From DAISJD01 sp036821645 (GTDB lineage Bacteria > Pseudomonadota > Alphaproteobacteria > ATCC43930 > CGMCC-115725), in the NCBI GenBank assembly GCA_036821645.1, contig DAISJD010000115.1, positions 1 to 10,119 of the forward strand: 10,119 nt of DNA, written 5' to 3'. Made by a program: the position numbers and the translations under genes. Positions 5,902 to 10,119 of the stretch are shown here, one piece after another. Each line of letters starts with the position of its first letter. Position 1 is the first letter of the stretch. The notes under the pieces are model-generated. The model did no database searches. It was not told the DNA's origin and saw only the letters and a list, made by a program, of their open reading frames with translations.

Positions 5902-7833
5902 GTGAAACGGTTTAGTCGGACTTTTTTGTCGATGGTGCATGACGGGGCCATGGCGGCCTTGTCCCTTTGGCTTGGCCTTTATCTTCGGCTCGGCGCGGAA
6001 CTTTGGCGCTGGGATCCCGGCGAACTGATCCAGGATACGATCCTGTTCACCCTCATCGTTCTGGTCTTTTTGCGCCTCACCCGGCTCGATCGCGGGATCT
6101 GGCGCTATGCCTCCATGAGCGATCTCATGGCGATCGGACGGACGGCGACCTTTTCCATCGTCGTCTATACCTTGGCTCTGTTCGGCCTAACCCGCCTCGA
6201 AGGACAGCCCCGATCGACCTTGGTGATCACATGGCTCGTGCTAATGGCGTTGCTGGCTGGGCCACGCATCGCCTATCGATGGTATAAGGATCGCCGTTTC
6301 AACCCAATTTTCGAGCGTGCGCCCCAAAACCGCCCCCCCGTCTTGTTAGTCGGGGCTGGCGACGAGGCGGAGTTGTTTTTGCATCACCTGCGCCGGGATC
6401 GGCACGCCAATTTCCATGTCGTCGGGATCGTGGGCCTGTCCGATACGCGGGTCGGGCGGGCGATTCACGGGGTGCCGGTGCTGGGCACGATCGATGCGAT
6501 CGGCCCCATCGTTGACCGGTTGACCGATCTCGACCGGCGGCCGACCCGGCTGATCTTAACCAAAGAAATCACCGATCGGACGGTGATGACGTCTCTCGTC
6601 GATCAGGCAACGGCCTTGGGTCTGGCGTTGGCCCGGATGCCCCGCGTCGGCGAACTGAAATCTGGCATGAACGACCGGATCGACATCCGCCCGATCGCGA
6701 TCGAAGATCTGTTGGGGCGCCCGCAACGGGTGCTGGACCGGGCCGCGGTCACGACGATGATCACGGGTAAGCGCGTCCTCGTCACCGGTGCCGGCGGCAC
6801 GATCGGCAGCGAGCTTGTCCGCCAAATTGCCGCCTTGGGTCCGGCCTGCATCATCCTCTTCGATTCCAGCGAATATCAACTCTATCTCATCGATCTCGAT
6901 TTATCCGAACAATTCCGGGATCTGCCCCGACACGCCTGTCTCGGCGATATTCGCGATCGCGCCAGATTGGGGGCCGTGCTGGGCACCTTCAGGCCCGAGA
7001 TCGTGTTCCATGCCGCCGCCTTGAAGCATGTACCCATGGTCGAAGCCAATCCGGCCGAGGGGATTTTGACCAACTGCATCGGCACCCGCAATTTGGCCGA
7101 AGCCTGCCGGGATGCGAATGTCGCGACCATGGTCATGATTTCGACCGACAAGGCCGTCCACCCGACCAATATCATGGGGGCCACCAAACGCATCGCCGAA
7201 AGCATCTGTCAGGCCCTCGACATCGAGGCCCGTCGCGCGGCGCGCGGGACCCATTACATTACCGTGCGGTTCGGCAATGTGCTAGGATCGACCGGATCGG
7301 TCGTCCCCTTGTTCCGTCGGCAATTGGAGGCAGGCGGCCCCCTCACCGTGACCCATCCCAAGGTCGAACGGTTTTTCATGACCGTCCGCGAAGCGGTCGA
7401 ACTCGTCCTGCAGGCAGCGACCCTCGGCACGGGTGCGGCAATGCCCGACGGGCTCGACCAGGGGGGGATTTTCGTTCTGGAAATGGGCGAACCGGTTCGG
7501 ATCGCCGATCTTGCCCGTCAAATGATCCGCCTTGCCGGGTTCGAACCGGATCGGGACATAAAAATCGCCTTCGTCGGGATGCGGCCTGGCGAGAAACTCT
7601 ACGAAGAATTGTTTCATGAACGCGAACCGCCGGTGCCGACCGGACGGGACGGCATTCTGCTGGCCCGTCCCCGAACGGTCGATTATGCCTTTCTCGCCAA
7701 GATCCTCGGCGAATTGGAAGAGGCATGCAGTACCCAAGATCGCAGCCGAATGCTGTCACTGCTCGCCCATCTGGTCCCGGAATTTCAGCATGAGGGCCAT
7801 AAAACCCTGGCCGACCAAAGCGCATCGGTGTGA
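5902..7833 (+). CDS. Membrane nucleoside-diphosphate-sugar 4,6-dehydratase (WbpM/PglF/CapD family)
   Basis: A 643-residue membrane enzyme of the family that converts UDP-GlcNAc to UDP-4-keto-6-deoxy-GlcNAc, the entry step to sugars such as QuiNAc, FucNAc and diacetylbacillosamine for O-antigen, capsule or protein glycans. About four N-terminal membrane helices (roughly 15-30, 45-60, 82-97, 106-120) precede a first Rossmann-like domain (VGAGDEAE, 150-157) and a catalytic short-chain-dehydrogenase domain with the NAD-binding motif TGAGGTIGSE (295-304). The catalytic block is STDKAVHPTNIMGATKR (414-430): T415-D416-K417 with M425 and K429, the Met replacing the Tyr of ordinary dehydrogenases as is usual in WbpM and PglF. 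PGEKLYEEL (562-570) is also typical. The length suits the long membrane form. The start is GTG, the only start codon between the in-frame TGA at 5884 and the conserved protein, with GAGGGG 11 bp upstream. A GNAT gene follows by 46 bp. The sugar product is not determined; no other glycan gene is in view. Confidence 0.93.
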   Translation: MKRFSRTFLSMVHDGAMAALSLWLGLYLRLGAELWRWDPGELIQDTILFTLIVLVFLRLTRLDRGIWRYASMSDLMAIGRTATFSIVVYTLALFGLTRLEGQPRSTLVITWLVLMALLAGPRIAYRWYKDRRFNPIFERAPQNRPPVLLVGAGDEAELFLHHLRRDRHANFHVVGIVGLSDTRVGRAIHGVPVLGTIDAIGPIVDRLTDLDRRPTRLILTKEITDRTVMTSLVDQATALGLALARMPRVGELKSGMNDRIDIRPIAIEDLLGRPQRVLDRAAVTTMITGKRVLVTGAGGTIGSELVRQIAALGPACIILFDSSEYQLYLIDLDLSEQFRDLPRHACLGDIRDRARLGAVLGTFRPEIVFHAAALKHVPMVEANPAEGILTNCIGTRNLAEACRDANVATMVMISTDKAVHPTNIMGATKRIAESICQALDIEARRAARGTHYITVRFGNVLGSTGSVVPLFRRQLEAGGPLTVTHPKVERFFMTVREAVELVLQAATLGTGAAMPDGLDQGGIFVLEMGEPVRIADLARQMIRLAGFEPDRDIKIAFVGMRPGEKLYEELFHEREPPVPTGRDGILLARPRTVDYAFLAKILGELEEACSTQDRSRMLSLLAHLVPEFQHEGHKTLADQSASV

Positions 7834-7879
7834 TGCGGGCGTTGGCCGTACCGCCGGTTTCTAACCAAGGAAGAATGTC

Positions 7880-8485
7880 ATGTCGGCCATGCCCATCGCC
7901 CCCGTAACCCTGGAAGGGCCGCTCGTCACACTCTGTCCGCTCGCCCGCGCCCATATTCCCGGTCTTTGCGCCGTGGGCCTCGTGCCGGAACTCTGGAAAT
8001 GGGTCCCGACGCAAGTGCGCAGCGCAGACGATATGGTTGCCTATGTCGAAACGGCCCTTGCAGAACAGGCACGGGGTCAATCCCTGCCCTTTGCAATTTT
8101 GGATCGTATGACCGGCACCATCATCGGCAGCACGCGATACGGCAATATCGAACCCAATCACCGCCGACTGGAGATCGGATGGACCTGGGTCATGCCCCAG
8201 TATCAACGGACGGGGGCCAATCGCGATGCCAAACGCCTACTGCTGACCCATGCGTTCGAGCATTTGGGGATGCATCGGGTTGAATTGAAAACCGATCGTC
8301 TGAATGAGAAATCGCGCGCCGCCATCGCGCGGCTTGGCGCCGTCGAAGAAGGGATTTTCCGCAAACACGTCATCACCGATACGGGCCGTATCCGCGATAC
8401 GGTTTATTTCTCGATCATCGATTCAGAATGGCCGGCGATCAAGGCCAACCTCGCTGCAACCCTGCCGCCGCTGGCACCGCCATGA
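7880..8485 (+). CDS. GNAT family N-acetyltransferase (RimJ/RimL-like)
   Basis: A 201-residue acetyl-CoA-dependent acetyltransferase of the COG1670 type. Visible GNAT elements are the N-terminal strand LEGPLVTLCPL (11-21), the beta4 strand with LEIGWTWV (97-104), the acetyl-CoA pyrophosphate-loop region QRTGANRDAKRLLLTHAF (109-126) and the C-terminal LNEKSRAAIARLGAVEEG (141-158), which is characteristic of RimJ/RimL-like proteins. The loop reads Q-R-T-G-A-N; family members commonly have Q/R-x-x-G-x-G/A with a variable end, so this is a mild variant. The ATG at 7880 has a clear AAGGAAG (7867-7873). It follows the dehydratase by 46 bp with no terminator between, so the two are probably cotranscribed. 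The substrate (ribosomal protein N-terminus, amino acid or amino-sugar) is unknown. Linkage to the dehydratase permits, but does not prove, a role in N-acetylating a nucleotide amino-sugar. Confidence 0.88.
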   Translation: MSAMPIAPVTLEGPLVTLCPLARAHIPGLCAVGLVPELWKWVPTQVRSADDMVAYVETALAEQARGQSLPFAILDRMTGTIIGSTRYGNIEPNHRRLEIGWTWVMPQYQRTGANRDAKRLLLTHAFEHLGMHRVELKTDRLNEKSRAAIARLGAVEEGIFRKHVITDTGRIRDTVYFSIIDSEWPAIKANLAATLPPLAPP

Positions 8486-8709
8486 CGACCCCCGATCGGC
8501 TGATATGCCGCAGGGCCACCCTTTGGGTTTAAGATCCCTCCGCGCATCCATCGCCATCGATTGATCGTAATGGGATGGTCGCGCGATGGTGTGGCGTCGC
8601 AGCACCCGAAAAATGAATTCACGTTTTTGTTTATGACTTTTACCGAATGGATGCCGAAACCTATGCCGGATCGCGTCGTCATCTCTCCCCATCTGGGGAC
8701 GATCCTTTC
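8486..8709. promoter_or_regulatory. Intergenic region before the FAD oxidoreductase operon
   Basis: These 224 bp separate the acetyltransferase from the next operon. Near the left end are two weak stems, CGGC/GCCG (8497-8510) and ACCC-TTT-GGGT followed by TT (8518-8530); neither is a convincing terminator. An inverted repeat CCATCGC (8548-8554) and GCGATGG (8583-8589) lies in the middle. The stretch 8607-8645 is A/T-rich for this genome and the likeliest promoter location. No TGATCC-N17/18-TAAGA element of the ChrR-controlled sigma-E type could be fitted with correct spacing, although TGATCG (8562-8567) and TAAGAT (8530-8535) occur separately. The chosen gene start has GGGGA at 8695-8699. Confidence 0.45.
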
Positions 8710-10050
8710 ATGAAGATTGCTGTCGTCGGCAGTGGCATTTCCGGTATGGGGTGCGCCTGGGTCTTGGCGCAACGCCATGACGTCACCCTCTACGAAGCTG
8801 AGTCGCGGCTTGGCGGTCATACGAATACCCTAAGCGTGCCGACGGCCAACGGTTCAATCCCGGTCGATACGGGGTTCATCGTCTATAACGAACGCAATTA
8901 CCCGAATCTGACCCATCTGTTTCGCGCATTGGGTGTTGCAACCCAAGCCTCAACCATGAGCTTCGCCGTCTCGCTCGATCGGGGGGCCTTGGAATATTCC
9001 GGTTCCCTCACCGGTCTTTTCGGCCAACGCCGCAATCTCGTCAGTCCGCGTTTTTATCGGATGCTGGCCGAAATCATGCGGTTTTATCGCACAGCACCGG
9101 GCCTGCTGCATGCCGATTACGATACGGAGCTCAGTTTAGGCACCTACCTACGCCGGGAAAATTATTCCGACGATTTCATCTATGACCACCTCCTGCCCAT
9201 GGGGGCTGCGATCTGGTCATGCCCGATCGAAGAGATGATGGGATTTCCAGTCGCCAGTTTCGTGCGGTTTTGCGTCAATCACGGGCTGTTGCAAATTCGC
9301 AATCGCCCGGCATGGCGGACCGTCGTCGGGGGCAGCAACAGCTATATCGACAAAATCACCGCCCCCTATCGCGATCGGATCCGCCGGGCAACCCCCGTCG
9401 TTGCGGTTGAACCGACGGCGGAGGGTCGTATCAGGGTCTCTGACGGACGAGGCGGCACCGATACATTCGACCATGTGATCTTTGCGTGCCATGGCGATCA
9501 GGCGGCGACGATCCTCGGCCAAACCTACCGCGAACAGGCAACAGCCCTCGCCCCCTTCACCTTTCAGCCCAATCGCGCCTTCCTGCACCGTGACCTCGGA
9601 CTGATGCCGAAGCGCCGCGCCGTCTGGTCGAGTTGGAACTATCTGGCGACACGCGGGGATCTGAAAACGATTTCCGTGACTTATTGGATGAATAAACTCC
9701 AGAACCTGCCGACAGAAACCGGCGACGTGTTCGTGACCTTGAACCCGCCGACACCGCCCAATCCGAACACGGTCATCGCGACGATCGATTATCGCCACCC
9801 GGTTTTCGATGCGGGGGCTATTGGCGCACAGAAACGCCTCACCGACATTCAAGGAAAAAACGGCCTCTGGTTCTGCGGCGCCTGGTGCGGGTGGGGCTTT
9901 CACGAAGATGGGCTCAGCGCCGGACTTGCCGTGGCAAGGGCGATCGGGGTGGATGCACCATGGCCCGCCGCCGAGGCCCATGCGGCAGCGGCCGTTTGGC
10001 CCTTGACGACCCCTCTGCCCGGTCGATTTGCCCAGGGACACAGGCCATGA
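8710..10050 (+). CDS. FAD-dependent oxidoreductase (COG2907 / amine oxidase-like)
   Basis: A 446-residue flavoprotein of the predicted NAD/FAD-binding protein family COG2907, related to amine oxidases and desaturases. The ATG at 8710 was chosen because the Rossmann fold starts directly there: KIAVVGSGISG (2-12) has the GxGxxG dinucleotide motif, followed by the acidic strand end YEAESRLGGHTNT (28-40, with E29 or E31 as the ribose-binding acid and the RLGGH loop). A further upstream ATG at 8647 would add 21 unconserved residues. The C-terminal FAD motif is LWFCGAWCGWGFHEDGL (386-402). GGGGA lies 10 bp before the ATG. Its stop overlaps the start of a DUF1365 gene (ATGA), so the two are translationally coupled. 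In many alpha- and gammaproteobacteria this pair is followed by a cyclopropane-fatty-acyl-phospholipid-synthase-like methyltransferase, and in photosynthetic relatives such genes belong to the singlet-oxygen response. A role in modifying membrane fatty acids is therefore likely, but the reaction is inferred from context. Confidence 0.9.
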   Translation: MKIAVVGSGISGMGCAWVLAQRHDVTLYEAESRLGGHTNTLSVPTANGSIPVDTGFIVYNERNYPNLTHLFRALGVATQASTMSFAVSLDRGALEYSGSLTGLFGQRRNLVSPRFYRMLAEIMRFYRTAPGLLHADYDTELSLGTYLRRENYSDDFIYDHLLPMGAAIWSCPIEEMMGFPVASFVRFCVNHGLLQIRNRPAWRTVVGGSNSYIDKITAPYRDRIRRATPVVAVEPTAEGRIRVSDGRGGTDTFDHVIFACHGDQAATILGQTYREQATALAPFTFQPNRAFLHRDLGLMPKRRAVWSSWNYLATRGDLKTISVTYWMNKLQNLPTETGDVFVTLNPPTPPNPNTVIATIDYRHPVFDAGAIGAQKRLTDIQGKNGLWFCGAWCGWGFHEDGLSAGLAVARAIGVDAPWPAAEAHAAAAVWPLTTPLPGRFAQGHRP

Positions 10051-10119
10051 CCGATCGCATACCCGAGACGGGCGGGCTCTATTTCGGGCGGGTGATGCAT
10101 CGCAGACACGGGCGGGTGC
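10047..10119 (+). CDS. DUF1365 domain-containing protein, N-terminal fragment
   Basis: The first 24 codons are in the window and the gene runs off the right edge. The visible residues include GLYFGRVMHRRHGRV, which fits the characteristic start of DUF1365 proteins (LYxGxVxHxRxxP). The ATG overlaps the TGA of the FAD oxidoreductase by 4 bp (ATGA), with AGGGA about 8 bp upstream, so translation is probably coupled. The biochemical role of DUF1365 is not established; the family is consistently found between a COG2907 oxidoreductase and a cyclopropane-fatty-acid-synthase-like methyltransferase. The identification rests on a short stretch plus the context, which support each other. Confidence 0.75.
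   Translation, partial: MTDRIPETGGLYFGRVMHRRHGRV

Noticed and set aside
5734..5940. A 68-codon minus-strand open frame in the modA/dehydratase divergent region
   Set aside because: It runs antisense into the dehydratase start, has no ribosome site or recognisable family, and contains the tandem duplication as Phe-His-Ala-Val-like repeats by chance.
8548..8589. Inverted repeat CCATCGC/GCGATGG as an operator or terminator
   Set aside because: The arms are 28 bp apart with several competing pairings among nearby CATCG-like words, and no U-run follows; too weak to call a functional site.
8647..8709. N-terminal extension of the FAD oxidoreductase to ATG at 8647
   Set aside because: The extra 21 residues precede the Rossmann strand, which in this family starts at the N-terminus; ATG at 8710 has its own GGGGA.
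1..10119. Mobile element, CRISPR array, tRNA or rRNA
   Set aside because: No transposase, integrase, terminal inverted repeats, regularly spaced repeats or cloverleaf-forming segment was found on either strand; the genes are typical chromosomal ones with uniform composition.

Overview
The window is about 10.1 kb of GC-rich DNA (a little above 60% G+C by eye) with tightly packed genes, almost no non-coding space and GTG starts in places. The run lytic transglycosylase (MltB type) - RlpA - small secreted protein (probably D-Ala-D-Ala carboxypeptidase), together with a membrane-bound WbpM/CapD-type dehydratase and a pair formed by an FAD oxidoreductase and a DUF1365 protein, points to an alphaproteobacterium, most likely of the Rhodospirillales or a close relative. 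This placement rests on gene order and protein flavour, not on a marker gene. There are no phage, transposon, plasmid, tRNA, rRNA or CRISPR signatures. It looks like ordinary chromosome.

Layout from left to right. (1) Positions 1-2221, minus strand, hold a cell-wall cluster transcribed leftwards: a Tat-exported MltB-type lytic transglycosylase, then the lipoprotein RlpA (DPBB plus SPOR domains), then the first 29 codons of a third exported protein. (2) Positions 2222-2484 are a divergent intergenic region with a 13-bp-period direct repeat and an A/T-rich hairpin. (3) Positions 2485-4923, plus strand, encode a membrane-anchored penicillin-acylase-family Ntn hydrolase with all recognisable catalytic residues. 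(4) Positions 4942-5694, minus strand, encode a ModA-type molybdate-binding protein that meets the acylase tail to tail with 18 bp between stops and has no modB or modC beside it. (5) Positions 5695-5901 are a second divergent region with a perfect 14-bp tandem duplication and a 17-codon open frame ending in the ribosome binding site of the next gene. (6) Positions 5902-8485, plus strand, hold a membrane UDP-sugar 4,6-dehydratase followed 46 bp later by a RimJ/RimL-like GNAT acetyltransferase. (7) Positions 8710-10119, plus strand, hold an FAD oxidoreductase (COG2907 type) overlapping by 4 bp the start of a DUF1365 gene that runs off the window. In related bacteria this pair normally leads into a cyclopropane-fatty-acid-synthase-like methyltransferase.

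Taken together, most of the genes concern the envelope: peptidoglycan cleavage at the septum, periplasmic amide hydrolysis, periplasmic oxyanion capture, nucleotide-sugar synthesis for surface glycans, and probably membrane fatty-acid modification. No previously undescribed multi-gene system is evident. The most unusual signals are sequence-level: about ten-fold excess of the palindrome CGATCG across the whole window, the 14-bp duplication with its in-frame mini-ORF ahead of the dehydratase gene, the paired 13-bp repeats between the divergent mltB and acylase genes, and an isolated modA.
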